Assembly: GCA_963836265.1 (NCBI GenBank)
Contig: CAWIIO010000001.1
Location: 62,001-126,000 of the forward strand
Reading direction: 5' to 3'
DNA: 64,000 bases
DNA from: CAIWHR01 sp963836265
GTDB taxonomy: Bacteria > Pseudomonadota > Gammaproteobacteria > Burkholderiales > Casimicrobiaceae
A program made the position numbers and the translations under genes. A model generated the notes under the pieces. It saw only the letters and a list, made by a program, of their open reading frames with translations. It did no database searches and was not told the origin of the DNA. Shown piece by piece: positions 26,346 through 35,109 of the stretch. The first letter of the stretch is position 1. Each line of letters starts with the position of its first letter.

Positions 26346-27600
26346 CCCCGGCATGTCGGAGGAGGAGTTCATGCGCGGTCAACGCGATCGCCCGGCTAAC
26401 GCCGAAGAGCAACGCGCCCTTGCCGAGCTCGACGAACTTGCGACAGAGCGGACGCAAGTGCTCGACGGCGCCGATCTGCTCGACAACGTGCTCGGGTATC
26501 TGCAGATGTTCGTTGCCTATCCTTCGCCCGAGGCCGCGATCGCGCATGCGCTCTGGATCATGCACACGCACCTGATGGCCGCGTGGGAATCGACACCGAG
26601 GATCGCATTCCTGTCGCCGGAGCCCGGATCGGGTAAGACTCGCGCGCTCGAAATCACCGAGACCCTGGTCCCGCGACCCGTCGAAGCGATCAACGTGACG
26701 CCGGCTTACCTGTTCCGAAAGGTCAGTGACCCGGCAGGTTTGCCGACGATCCTGTACGACGAGGTCGACACGCTCTTCGGCCCCAAGGCGCGAGACAACG
26801 AAGAGATCCGCGGCATTCTCAATGCCGGCCACCGGCGCGGCGCCATGGCCGGGCGTTGCGTCGTCAAAGGGAAGATCGTCGAGACCGAGGAATTGCCGGC
26901 GTATTGCGCCGTCGCGCTTGCCGGGCTCGGCAATCTGCCCGACACGATCCTCTCGCGCTCGGTCGTCATCCGCATGCGTCGCCGGGCGCCGACCGAGTCG
27001 ATCGAACCTTACCGGCGCCGTCTGCACGCGCCCGTCGGCAACACACTGCGCGGCCGGATCGCTGCCTGGGCGAAGACCGTCGCCAAGAAAGTGTTGACCT
27101 GCCCGCAGATGCCGGATGGTCTCGCGGATCGCAACGCCGACGTCTGGGAATCCCTCCTCGCGATCGCCGACGCGGCCGGCGGCACGTGGCCTCAACGTGC
27201 GCGTGTAGCGGCTGTAACGCTTGTAACGCTTGCTATGGCAGGCACTCCCAGCCTTGGCGTGCGCCTGCTTTCCGACCTCCGCAACGTCTTCCGCGACGTA
27301 ACGGCAGTGACGACAAAGGCCCTCTCGGAAACTCTTGTTGGGTTGGAAGAGGGACCGTGGGGAGACTGCTTTAAGGGGCAACCGATCAACGCGCGGCGGC
27401 TGGCAAACCTACTTCGACCCTACGGCGTGACGTCCAAGCTCGTGCGGATCGGGACCGTGGTCGCGCGCGGCTACGCGCGAGAAGACCTGCACGACGCCTG
27501 GGCGCGCTATCTGCCACCCCCTACCATAGAAGACGTTACATCCGTTACGCCCGTTACGAATGAGGACGGCAACTACCGCACCGCGTCCCGCGGCGAATGA
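26332..27600 (+). CDS. DUF3631-domain ATPase, replication helicase/primase-like
   Basis: 422-residue P-loop ATPase. Walker A is PEPGSGKT (96-103) and Walker B TILYDE (139-144). The following segment (ARDNEEIRGILNAGHRRGA, YCAVALAGLGNLPDTILSRS, RMRRRAP) is the DUF3631 signature found in helicase-primase proteins of phages and islands, usually C-terminal to a primase domain. No primase domain is fused here, so it may act as a stand-alone loader or helicase for element replication. ATG at 26332 lies at the start of the recognisable protein. Confidence 0.8.
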   Translation: MTDFDPGMSEEEFMRGQRDRPANAEEQRALAELDELATERTQVLDGADLLDNVLGYLQMFVAYPSPEAAIAHALWIMHTHLMAAWESTPRIAFLSPEPGSGKTRALEITETLVPRPVEAINVTPAYLFRKVSDPAGLPTILYDEVDTLFGPKARDNEEIRGILNAGHRRGAMAGRCVVKGKIVETEELPAYCAVALAGLGNLPDTILSRSVVIRMRRRAPTESIEPYRRRLHAPVGNTLRGRIAAWAKTVAKKVLTCPQMPDGLADRNADVWESLLAIADAAGGTWPQRARVAAVTLVTLAMAGTPSLGVRLLSDLRNVFRDVTAVTTKALSETLVGLEEGPWGDCFKGQPINARRLANLLRPYGVTSKLVRIGTVVARGYAREDLHDAWARYLPPPTIEDVTSVTPVTNEDGNYRTASRGE

Positions 27601-27628
27601 TCGCAACCAACCTGAAAGGACGAGACCC

Positions 27629-27808
27629 ATGCCCCAGCCCATCTTCCCGCAACCCACCTCCACGGCCGACCTGATCGACTACATCAACTGCTTCCTCGCA
27701 CTCAAGGGGATGAGCGACCACTTGCGCAACGCCGTAACCGCAGCGCGCGAGGACATCCGCGCGGCCGGCAAGGCAGAAGAAGTCCTAACACCGAAGCGCG
27801 GCAAGTGA
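27629..27808 (+). CDS. small hypothetical element protein
   Basis: 59 residues beginning MPQPIFPQPTSTADLIDYIN, with a GAAAGGA ribosome-binding site. It lies 28 bp after the DUF3631 gene in the same direction. Mostly helical in composition; no family recognised. Confidence 0.5.
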   Translation: MPQPIFPQPTSTADLIDYINCFLALKGMSDHLRNAVTAAREDIRAAGKAEEVLTPKRGK

Positions 27809-27912
27809 CGGGTCCCTCTTGGCCGAATTCCATCGCGACCGCCAACGGGCGCGAACTCGGCGGCGATGTGAACCCTTTTTCCTAACCCCATTTCCGAACG
27901 GAGGCGCAAACG

Positions 27913-28380
27913 ATGATCGTAAATCGCCGGCAACTGGCCGAACTTTTCGGCGTCGAGCAGGCGACCCTGACCGCCTGGGCGGCCGAGGGGCTGCCGGTCG
28001 AGCGGAAAGCACAAGGGCGGGCGTGGCGGGCTGACTTGGCTGCCTGCATAAGCTGGTTGCTCGAACGGACGCGCCAGGAGGCCGCTGCGGGCGGTCCTGG
28101 GGCCGAAGTCGCGGTTCAGCGGGAGCGTTTGCTGCGAGCGCAGGCCACGGCGAAGGAAACGGCGAACCGGGTGCGGGCCGGTGAGCTGATCGAGCGGTTG
28201 CCGGCGGCGAGCGAAGTCATGGAGGCGGTCCTGATTGCGCGCGATCGGCTGCTGGCGATCCCGGGCCGCACGGCGCCGGCGGTATCGGCGATGACTGACA
28301 TCGTGGCGATCGAGGATCTGCTCACCGGCGAGATGGAACGCGAGATGCAGCTGCTCTCGGCGCGGGCGGCCGCGCTATGA
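27913..28380 (+). CDS. Nu1-like terminase small subunit
   Basis: 155 residues. A winged helix-turn-helix at residues 1-45 (VNRRQLAELFGVEQATLTAW, then EGLPVERKAQGRAW) resembles the phage lambda Nu1/DNA-packaging family, followed by a helical assembly region. Small terminase subunits select the DNA to be packaged. The stop overlaps the start of the large subunit (ATGA). It follows a 104-bp stretch with a GGAGG ribosome-binding site. Confidence 0.82.
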   Translation: MIVNRRQLAELFGVEQATLTAWAAEGLPVERKAQGRAWRADLAACISWLLERTRQEAAAGGPGAEVAVQRERLLRAQATAKETANRVRAGELIERLPAASEVMEAVLIARDRLLAIPGRTAPAVSAMTDIVAIEDLLTGEMEREMQLLSARAAAL

Positions 28381-30237
28381 GTCTGCTGCCGAGTTTCTGG
28401 TCTGCCTGGGCGCCGGCGACCGCCATGACGGTCTCGCAGTGGGCGGACGCGCACCGCTACCTCGCGAGAGAGACGACGTCGCACGCGGACGCTGGTAGAC
28501 GGCCAGGACGCCGTATCTGCGCGAGCCGATGGACGCGCTATCGGCACGTTCCGGCGTGCGCGAGGTCATCCTGATGACCGGGTCACAAATAGGAAAGTCG
28601 GAAACGGCTCTAAACTTCGCCGGCTATTCGATCGCGCACAACCCCGGGCCGATGATGCTCGTCCTCCCGACCGCCGGCGTGGCCGAGCTCTGGGCGCAAC
28701 AGCGCTTCGCGCCGACGATCGAGGTAACGCCGGTCCTGAACGAGTTGGTGAACGGTCGCGGCGCGAATCAGACCGTGGCGCGGAAGAAATTTCCCGGCGG
28801 GATTCTCGCGATTGCCGGGGCCAATTCGTCCGCGGACCTCCGATCGACGCCGGTGCGCGACCTGGTGCTCGATGAGGTCGACGTGTACCCGCTCGATCTC
28901 GATGGCCAGGGCGATCCGGTCGAGCTGGCGCGGCGGCGGACTGACAATTTCCGCGGCAAGCTGCTGATGACGAGCACGCCGACGACCAAGGGCGCCTCGC
29001 GGATCGAGGCGGCATTCCTCGCCGGCGATCAACGCTACTTCTATGTGCCTGTCCCGGGTGCGGCGAGTTTCAACTGCTTGAATGGGAGAACGTGCGCTGG
29101 CCGGAGGACGATCCCGACGGTGCCTACATGGCCTGCACCGCGAACGGCTGCGAGATCACCGAAGGGGCGAAGGAATCGATGCTCGCCGGCGGCGAATGGC
29201 GGGCGCACAACCCGGACGCGCCGGCGTGGCGGCGCAGCTATTACCTCAATTCACTGTATGCGCCGCTCGGTTGGTCCTCCTGGGGGCGCCTCGTTCGCGA
29301 GCATTTGGAAGCGACCGCGGCGGCGCGCGAGGGCGACATCACGAAAATGAAGGTCTTTCACAATACGCGGCTCGCGAAATCCTGGGAGATGACCGCGAAC
29401 AAGCTCGACCGGCACGAGCTGCAGGCGCGAGCGCAGGACTATCCGCGTGGAACCGTTCCCGAGGGCGGGCTGATCCTCGTCGGTGCGGTCGACGTCCAGG
29501 CGAACCGCCTGGAACTGCTGGTCTCGGCATTCGGTCGCGATCGCCAGGTCTGGATTGTCGATCACGTCGTCATCATGGGCGACACGTCCGGCGATGATCC
29601 GTGGATCGAGCTCGATCGACTGCGCATCGATCCGTGGCCGGCCGCAGGCGGCGGCAAGTTGCGCCTCGCCTCAGTGGCGATCGACAGCGGATTCCTGACC
29701 TCCCGCGTGTACGAATTCTGCCGGCGGCGCTCGCTCTTTTTCGCGACCAAGGGATCGAGCTATGCCGGGCGGCCGATCATCGGTCCGCCGACGAAGGTCG
29801 ACATCGATGTCCGTGGCCGGCGCATCGATACCGGCGTCTCCGTTTGGCCGGTGGGCCATGACACGGCAAAGACCGAGCTTTTCGCGCGCCTGCCGCGGGA
29901 CGTTCACTTCCCGCGCGACCTGGATGACGATTTCTTCGAACAACTGACGAGCGAGCACATTGAAAAGGTCCGCGGGCATCTGCGCTGGGTCCACGATCGG
30001 TCGGCGGCGCGTAACGAGGTCCTCGACCTGATGGTGCTGACGCTCGCCGTGTCGATCCGTGTCGGCGTTCACCGCATGACGCCCGAGCGCTGGCAGCGGC
30101 TCGAGGACAAGCTCAAGGCGAGCGCGCAGGCGGCGCCTGTGGTGCGAGACGATCCGCCGAAGGCGGCGCCCGTAAGGCGGCCGTTTCTCCCGGCTGCGCG
30201 ATACTCCGGCGGATTTGTCACTGGCTGGCGAAAATGA
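28377..30237 (+). pseudogene. GpA-like terminase large subunit, two frame lesions
   Basis: Large terminase ATPase/nuclease of the lambda GpA type, the motor that fills capsids. The N-terminus (MSLLPSFWSAWAPATAMTVS) begins at 28377. Near 28490-28505 the frame is lost: the conserved TARTPYLREPMD continues in another frame, with a TAG beside it. The ATPase part follows intact, with Walker A TGSQIGKSE and DLVLDEVDVYPLD. At about 29049 a second single-base deletion shifts the frame again; the true reading CPGCGEFQLLEWENVRWPED then continues through the nuclease region to 30237. Without correction it cannot make a full-length motor. Confidence 0.8.
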
Positions 30238-30659
30238 GCGCACCGCTGCGTTTCGTCGCGCCGACCGACGAGTGCGAATTGCCGGACGCCGGCGCCGTGC
30301 TCGACGCGATCAACGCGCTCGCGGCCGAGATTCGCGGTTTGCGTGAGGCGCTGGGGCATCGACCGCGACGAATTCGCGGCGCCGACCCCGACACGTTGGT
30401 GCAATTGCTCGCCGCAATCGCCGCATCATGGGGCGCCGATCGCGAATTCAGCGTTTCCGAATTGCTCGCTTTTGCGTCCGCGCTTGCCACGCGGCGCGCC
30501 CTGCGCGATGCGTTGACAACAGCCGGCGCCGATTCGCGCCGCATTGGCTTGTTCTTGCGGCGCACGGCGGGCATTCCTGCCGGCGGGCTCGTTCTCGAAC
30601 GCATCGGCGAGGCCGACGGTGTCGCGGTTTGGACCGTGCGCGAGCAAACGGGGAGTTAG
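30234..30659 (+). CDS. hypothetical protein between terminase and capsid genes
   Basis: 141 residues, coupled to the terminase by an ATGA overlap. The sequence is helical with a possible winged-helix C-terminus (RRIGLFLRRTAG, GLVLERIGEADGVAVWTVRE). In this slot phages usually encode a head-tail joining or portal protein, but length and composition do not fit a portal. Function unknown. Confidence 0.6.
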   Translation: MSAPLRFVAPTDECELPDAGAVLDAINALAAEIRGLREALGHRPRRIRGADPDTLVQLLAAIAASWGADREFSVSELLAFASALATRRALRDALTTAGADSRRIGLFLRRTAGIPAGGLVLERIGEADGVAVWTVREQTGS

Positions 30660-30755
30660 CGGGACTTAACCCCCCGCAACTCCCCGCGTCGTCGTTTACT
30701 CCCGTTCCCGATTCGCCAATGCTGTGCGGGTGACAACTCGACAGGGACGCGAATC

Positions 30756-31841
30756 ATGAGCATCGAACTGCTGCGCCTGGCTGGCGCCACGATGAAGCCC
30801 GGCGACAACGTGTCGCTGAACCTGAGCGCGCAGGAAAACAAGAAGTATTCCCTCACCAAGGGGCTCGCTGCGTGCAGCAAGAATGACGCGGCCATGACTT
30901 TCGAGCGCGAACTCACATGCGAATGTTGGAAACGGATGGGGCGGCCGGGCGATCCGTTTTCCGACACCTGCGTGGTCCCCTACGAAATTCTTTGGGGACA
31001 GCGCGATGTTTCGGTCGGCGCCTCCGGCGGCGGCTATCTCGTCGAACAGCGCATTCCGCTGTTTCTCGACGCGCAGCGGCCGCGCCGCATCGTGCGCCGT
31101 GCGGGCGCCACGTTCTTGACCGGCCTGGCCGCGAACTTGCAAATACCGCGCGAGACCCAAACCGCGACGGTAAAGTGGCTTAGCAGTGAAACCGACAGCG
31201 CGAGCGAATCGCAGCAAACCCTCGTCACGGATGCGCTGACGCCGCGAACCTGTTCGATATATTCGGAAACCTCCCGGTTGCTGTCGAAGCAGGCGCCTGA
31301 CCTTTTGGAACTGCTCATCCGCCGCGATTTCGCGGGGCTCGGCGAAACTGCTCTGGACAAGGTAGCGATTGCAGGCGTGGGAAATGCCGAACCGTACGGC
31401 ATCATTGGACGTACGGGCGTCGGCACGTTTAACGGCACAACGATTGCCTGGACTGACGTTATCGAAGCGCAGAGCGACGTGCTCAACGCGAATGCGCTGG
31501 CGAGTCCGGCGAGCTTCGCCTATGTCACGACACCGACCGTCGCCGCGCTGTTGGCGAAGCGGCAGGGATTCAGCACCAACGAGCCAATGTGGGAGGGACC
31601 GCTCGACACGGGCACGATCGCCGACTGTCCTGCGTTCTCGTCAACGAACGTTCCGGCCACAACCATCGTCGCGGGCGACTTTTCGCAGCTCATCGTCGCG
31701 GAATTCGGGCCCGGCGTCGAGATTCGGGCGAATCCCTTCGCGAACTTTGCGGCCGGCATCACCGGCTTCGCAATGTTCTACACGGTCGATATCGGCGTGG
31801 CATTTCCGACGGCGTTCTCGATCGCCACGAGCGTGTCATGA
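30756..31841 (+). CDS. HK97-fold phage major capsid protein
   Basis: 361 residues with family blocks GGGYLVEQRIPLFLDAQ, SETSRLLSKQAPDLLELLI, the DKVAIAGVGNAEPYGI region and the closing GPGVEIRANPFANFAAG. The N-terminal scaffold-like region before the fold is only about 80 residues, and no prohead protease gene lies next to it, so assembly may not use cleavage or may use a helper's protease. It is the only structural gene of the element. A 96-bp gap precedes it. Confidence 0.83.
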   Translation: MSIELLRLAGATMKPGDNVSLNLSAQENKKYSLTKGLAACSKNDAAMTFERELTCECWKRMGRPGDPFSDTCVVPYEILWGQRDVSVGASGGGYLVEQRIPLFLDAQRPRRIVRRAGATFLTGLAANLQIPRETQTATVKWLSSETDSASESQQTLVTDALTPRTCSIYSETSRLLSKQAPDLLELLIRRDFAGLGETALDKVAIAGVGNAEPYGIIGRTGVGTFNGTTIAWTDVIEAQSDVLNANALASPASFAYVTTPTVAALLAKRQGFSTNEPMWEGPLDTGTIADCPAFSSTNVPATTIVAGDFSQLIVAEFGPGVEIRANPFANFAAGITGFAMFYTVDIGVAFPTAFSIATSVS

Positions 31842-32140
31842 GCGCCACCGTGAAGATCAAAGTGCTGCGGGCTTTCTGGCTCGATCGCAACACGCTCGCC
31901 GAGCCCGGCCAGATCCTCGAGCTCGACCCGCTGCAGGTCTACGACCTTTCACCGTCGAAGGCGCAAGTGCTCGGCGACGCGGAAGCCGCGAAAGCAGCGA
32001 TCAACGAGGCGGCAAAGGCCGCGACGGAAGCATGCGCGCGCGTCTGCGGACCTGTTCCACGTACGTTGTCAGGCGAAGGGCCGCCGCGGCGCTGGGCCGT
32101 TTTGCCGAGCGACGCCGGCTACCGGCCGCACGTGCATTAA
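31838..32140 (+). CDS. small protein downstream of capsid gene
   Basis: 100 residues, coupled to the capsid gene by ATGA. It begins MSATVKIKVLRAFWLDRNTL with a short beta-rich part (LAEPGQILELDPLQVYDL) followed by an Ala/Lys-rich helix. Such small beta proteins after capsid genes are often decoration or head-completion proteins; here that is inference from position only. Confidence 0.5.
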   Translation: MSATVKIKVLRAFWLDRNTLAEPGQILELDPLQVYDLSPSKAQVLGDAEAAKAAINEAAKAATEACARVCGPVPRTLSGEGPPRRWAVLPSDAGYRPHVH

Positions 32141-32161
32141 TTTTCACCGAAGGAGCGGCAT

Positions 32162-32236
32162 ATGAATCAAAAGCCCGACCCTCGCATCCCTCCTGCGCCG
32201 GTTCCTATTCCTCCGCAGAACCCGCGGAAAAAATAA
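32162..32236 (+). CDS. 24-residue proline-rich peptide
   Basis: A short frame encoding MNQKPDPRIPPAPVPIPPQN plus four residues, with a GGAG ribosome-binding site eight bases upstream. Eight to nine of its 24 residues are proline and it ends in basic residues. It is probably translated given its site and spacing, but it is too short for recognition. Confidence 0.35.
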   Translation: MNQKPDPRIPPAPVPIPPQNPRKK

Positions 32237-32605
32237 TCCGGCGAAGTGCAGCATTGATAAGTAGCGCCGTACCGCGCTACTTGCTTTGAGCTTCACGGCG
32301 TGCAGCGCGTCGAGCTTCGGCAGCGCGTTGAACGTCGGGCCGGGGTGACCTTCCCGGCCGGCAACTGGCACATGCCGAGGTGCGCGACGCGCGGGGGGCC
32401 CTCCTTTCCTCCTGGCAGAACACCGCAGGCGCGTCGGAGGGTCGTCGCTGCAGCGTGGGAAGCTGCCGGACCGATCGAGATGTGCAGTGCTGCACCTGCG
32501 CCCCGGTCGAAAGGCTGGGGCGCACCTTTCAATGTTGCTGTTCGCGGTTTTTGCCACGTCCGCCGCGTCACAGCACGGCGCCGTCGGTGAAAGCCGGCGG
32601 CGCGT
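32237..32605. other. no recognisable gene
   Basis: This 369-bp stretch near the right end of the element has open frames on both strands, but their composition looks like GC-rich shadow coding (Arg/Ala/Gly runs). A weak signal-peptide-like frame starts near 32532. I see no RNA gene or clear repeat. Confidence 0.4.
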
Positions 32606-32821
32606 CTATTTTGCGCGTCGCGCCCAGCGCATAAACGTCGACCGTGGCACGTCCTGGCGCCACTCGAACGGCGAAAGCTTCGGCACGTAGCAGCGCTCGC
32701 CGCCCCACGTGAGGCGCAATCGACGGTCGAGGGTCTTGATCGTCGACTCGGGGATCTGCGGACACTCCACCATCACCGCGTGCAACACGCTCCTGATGAT
32801 GTCGTTGTCGCGATCGCACAC
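32606..32821 (-). CDS. Mor-like DNA-binding protein
   Basis: 71 residues on the minus strand with a GTG start. The segment STIKTLDRRLRLTWGGERCY followed by VPKLS resembles the Mor/C-type activators of Mu-like phages (helix, WGG turn, tyrosine). It is the only gene of the element on this strand and faces the capsid genes. It could be a late-gene regulator or a remnant from an earlier insertion. Confidence 0.5.
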   Translation of the reverse strand: MCDRDNDIIRSVLHAVMVECPQIPESTIKTLDRRLRLTWGGERCYVPKLSPFEWRQDVPRSTFMRWARRAK

Positions 32822-32836
32822 ACTCGCATCGTAACG

Positions 32837-32858
32837 CGTCTACGCCGGTTCGATTCCG
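32837..32858 (+). repeat. partial third copy of the att core
   Basis: Twenty-two bases identical to the T-arm part of the tRNA-Cys repeat, followed by a further 13 bases with eight matches. It lies 142 bp before the full right repeat. It may be the scar of an earlier integration or a secondary attachment site. Confidence 0.7.
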
Positions 32859-32882
32859 CATTCCGCCTTCCGAACCGGCACC

Positions 32883-32901
32883 GTTCACACTGTGTTCACA
32901 C
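32883..32901 (+). repeat. right arm repeats GTTCACAC, 11-bp spacing
   Basis: GTTCACAC at 32883 and 32894, matching the pair before the integrase gene in sequence, orientation and spacing. Likely integrase arm-type sites. Confidence 0.5.
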
Positions 32902-32999
32902 TCGGCAGCCAAAACCGGCCGATTTGCGCCGTAATTCGCCGCAACGTATCATTGCGGTGTCACTCGACGGAGTACGACGGACTGCGGTAGGACCGCAAA

Positions 33000-33045
33000 C
33001 TGCAAAGCCGTCTACGCCGGTTCGATTCCGACTCCCGCCTCCAAT
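33000..33045 (+). repeat. attR-side 46-bp direct repeat
   Basis: Perfect copy of 23963-24008. Immediately upstream is a small hairpin (TGCGGT-AGG-ACCGCA, 32983-32997). Only the 3' part of the tRNA is repeated, so this copy is not a functional tRNA gene. Confidence 0.97.
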
Positions 33046-33183
33046 CGCGCGCCGTTGCGACATCCGAGACACGTTGCCGCGTCTGCGTATCGAGCGCGGC
33101 GTCGCGACAATCGCGAATATAGATGCGCCGCTAGCGGCCTCGATCCGATCAAGGCGTGACTCGTGCTCCTGGGCCGATTCGGA

Positions 33184-33777
33184 TCATCCGTGCGGGAGCG
33201 CGATTTCGGCTGGGGGCGGATAGGTGATCGACTGACCCTCGACCCGGGCGAAGGGCGTGAGAACGTGCCGTCTGCGCCGGCCCGGCCCGATGATATCCTC
33301 GACGCAAACACCCCGCACCAGTAGCGCATCGGCGATCAGCGAGCGGTGGCAGCGCCACGGAACGGCTTCGGCACACATGAGGGCGCAGCGCGCGTTCCTC
33401 GCGAGGTCCACGACGCGCAGGACGTTGGCGGCGAACTCGGCAGACTGCATGTAATCCGCATAACCTCGAAACGACGGGTTGTGCCAGCCGCTGTTGGGCG
33501 AATCCGCGCGCGGGTGACGCAATCCGCCGAGGCCCGGAAGGTGGGTGTAGCCCATGCGCACCGCAGCCAGACTCTCGGCGAGCTCGTCCAAATTGAACTG
33601 GGGGTTGTGGCGCGATCGGGGCATCGTCCTGACGTCGACGACCCGCAAAACCGCGTTGTTCCGAAGCAGGTCGACGAAGACGTCGAGTGGCCGATTCGAG
33701 TGGCCGATCGTGCAGATCATGGTTCCGTCCTCGAGCCTCGCCTCCGGATGGCGACCATCGAAAGGTATGTTCTGCAT
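33184..33777 (-). CDS. DUF488 family protein
   Basis: 197 residues. The family signatures are TIGHSNRPLDVFVDLL near the start, VVDVRTMPRSRHNPQFN, GYADYM and the two-cysteine motif LMCAEAVPWRCHRSLIAD. DUF488 proteins are small, of unknown enzymatic function. ATG at 33777 has a GGAGCGG ribosome-binding site; an internal ATG at 33720 is possible. It is the first chromosomal gene beyond the right end of the integrated element. Confidence 0.82.
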   Translation of the reverse strand: MQNIPFDGRHPEARLEDGTMICTIGHSNRPLDVFVDLLRNNAVLRVVDVRTMPRSRHNPQFNLDELAESLAAVRMGYTHLPGLGGLRHPRADSPNSGWHNPSFRGYADYMQSAEFAANVLRVVDLARNARCALMCAEAVPWRCHRSLIADALLVRGVCVEDIIGPGRRRRHVLTPFARVEGQSITYPPPAEIALPHG

Positions 33778-33974
33778 GCGGTCCGCTCCACTGCGAGCAT
33801 AACCCGCCGAAGGTGATCCGGCGAGAGGCCATCGCGTCGGCCGCATCCCACGTCGAAGTAGGAATCCTCTGTCGCGTTGCCGGCCGGTAACGCTTTTGCG
33901 ATTCTCGCCAAAACTAATCGCGAACCGGTTGCGTCAAATCGCTACCAGGCCATTTTCCGCGAAGGAGGACCGCA

Positions 33975-35096
33975 ATGCGCACGAGCCGATGGTCGAAAGT
34001 GAAATTGACGGTGGCAGGCGCGATCACGCTGGCAGCGACAAGCGCGTTTGCCGGAGAGATTACCCTGTACGAGCAGCCGGCGTTCCGCGGCCAGAGCGTC
34101 ACGACGACGATTGCGATGCCGAGCACGGAGCGATCGTCGTTCAACGATGTCGCGTCGTCGGTCGTCGTCTACGACGGGACGTGGGAAGCGTGTACCGAAA
34201 CCGACTTTCGCGGGCGCTGCGCGACGCTCCGCCCCGGCAGCTACAGCACGTTGAGCAGGGACTTGGCCGGTCCGGTTGCTTCGGTGCGGCAACTGGTCGC
34301 CGAACCCGGGCCCGAGCGGATTGTCGTCACCCCGGATACGGCACCGGTCGCACTCAGCGCGCCACCCACCCCCGTCGTGATCAATCCGGGCGCCGCACCG
34401 GTCGTCATCAATCCAGCGCCCGCGCCGGTGGTCGTCGATTCCAACCCGCGTCAGGCCCTGGTCGCAGCGCCGCTCGTGAGCGCCATCCCGATCCCTGCCG
34501 GTGCGCGCATCACCCTGTATCAGCACAGGGGGCATCTCGTGCGCGCCGTGGAATTGACTTCGAATGTCGATGATCTCGAAAGCCGGCATTTCGACGATGG
34601 CGCAGACGCCGCGTTGGTGAGCGGCGGCGTATGGCGGCTCTGCGACGGCGAGCACGGTCGCGGCGAGTGCACGGAGTTTCCTCCGGGTCGCTATGAAAGC
34701 CTCGGCGAACTCGACGGCAAGGTCCGCTCGGCCTACCTGGTTGCCCCGGTGCCGGATCGTGTGCCGGTAGCAGCGGCCGTGCCGCCTAGACGCGCGGTGC
34801 TCTACCAGTACCCGAACTTCGGCGGTCGTTCGGCGGTCGTCGAGTACGGCCGGGCGCCCGATCTCGACTGGGCTCATTTCAGGTATCCCGCCTCGTCGGT
34901 GCGCATCGAGTCGGGCTCGTGGCTGGTTTGCTCAGACATCGGCTACCAGGGTGAGTGCCGAGTCCTCGATCCGGGTGATTATCCGGTGGTGAACGGGTTG
35001 GGCGAAGGAATCGCCTCGGCGCGGCAAGTGTGGCGTCCGCAGTACGGTTCGACGCACCCGGAGTACGGTTCGTTGGATCTTTCCGGCCGCCATTGA
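33975..35096 (+). CDS. secreted betagamma-crystallin-like protein with three modules
   Basis: 373 residues with a signal peptide (LTVAGAITLAATSAFA, residues 11-26). Three betagamma-crystallin-like modules follow: about 28-108 (ITLYEQPAFRGQS), 178-250 (ITLYQHRGHLVRA) and 268-355 (AVLYQYPNFGGRSAVVEYG). Each has the paired Greek-key pattern with W.C and G.C residues (WEACTETDFRGRC, WRLCDGEHGRGEC, WLVCSDIGYQGEC), suggesting a disulfide in each. A Pro/Val-rich linker with PVVIN repeats separates modules 1 and 2. Such modules often bind calcium or stabilise extracellular proteins. GAAGGAGG precedes the ATG. Confidence 0.82.
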   Translation: MRTSRWSKVKLTVAGAITLAATSAFAGEITLYEQPAFRGQSVTTTIAMPSTERSSFNDVASSVVVYDGTWEACTETDFRGRCATLRPGSYSTLSRDLAGPVASVRQLVAEPGPERIVVTPDTAPVALSAPPTPVVINPGAAPVVINPAPAPVVVDSNPRQALVAAPLVSAIPIPAGARITLYQHRGHLVRAVELTSNVDDLESRHFDDGADAALVSGGVWRLCDGEHGRGECTEFPPGRYESLGELDGKVRSAYLVAPVPDRVPVAAAVPPRRAVLYQYPNFGGRSAVVEYGRAPDLDWAHFRYPASSVRIESGSWLVCSDIGYQGECRVLDPGDYPVVNGLGEGIASARQVWRPQYGSTHPEYGSLDLSGRH

Positions 35097-35109
35097 CGGA
35101 GGTATGTTG

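Larger units (their letters stand above)
23963..33045 (+). mobile_element. 9-kb integrated island in tRNA-Cys, phage-satellite-like
   Basis: The boundaries are the 46-bp direct repeats in and after tRNA-Cys; the unit between repeat starts is 9,037 bp. Contents in order: tyrosine integrase, HTH-like small proteins, zinc-ribbon protein, DUF3631 ATPase, Nu1-like small terminase, GpA-like large terminase with frame lesions, unknown protein, HK97-fold major capsid protein, two small proteins, and a Mor-like regulator on the minus strand. Portal, head protease, tail, holin and endolysin genes are absent. That set fits a capsid-bearing phage satellite that borrows a helper's tail, or a prophage reduced to this core; the sequence cannot decide between them. 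Confidence 0.88.

Noticed and set aside
32277..32590. Overlapping small frames on both strands near the right end of the element
   Set aside because: No ribosome-binding site, family motif or coupling supports them; composition is that of random GC-rich frames.
33000..33045. Second tRNA-Cys gene
   Set aside because: Only the anticodon-loop-to-3' end part is present; there is no acceptor 5' strand or D-arm, so it is an attachment-site copy.
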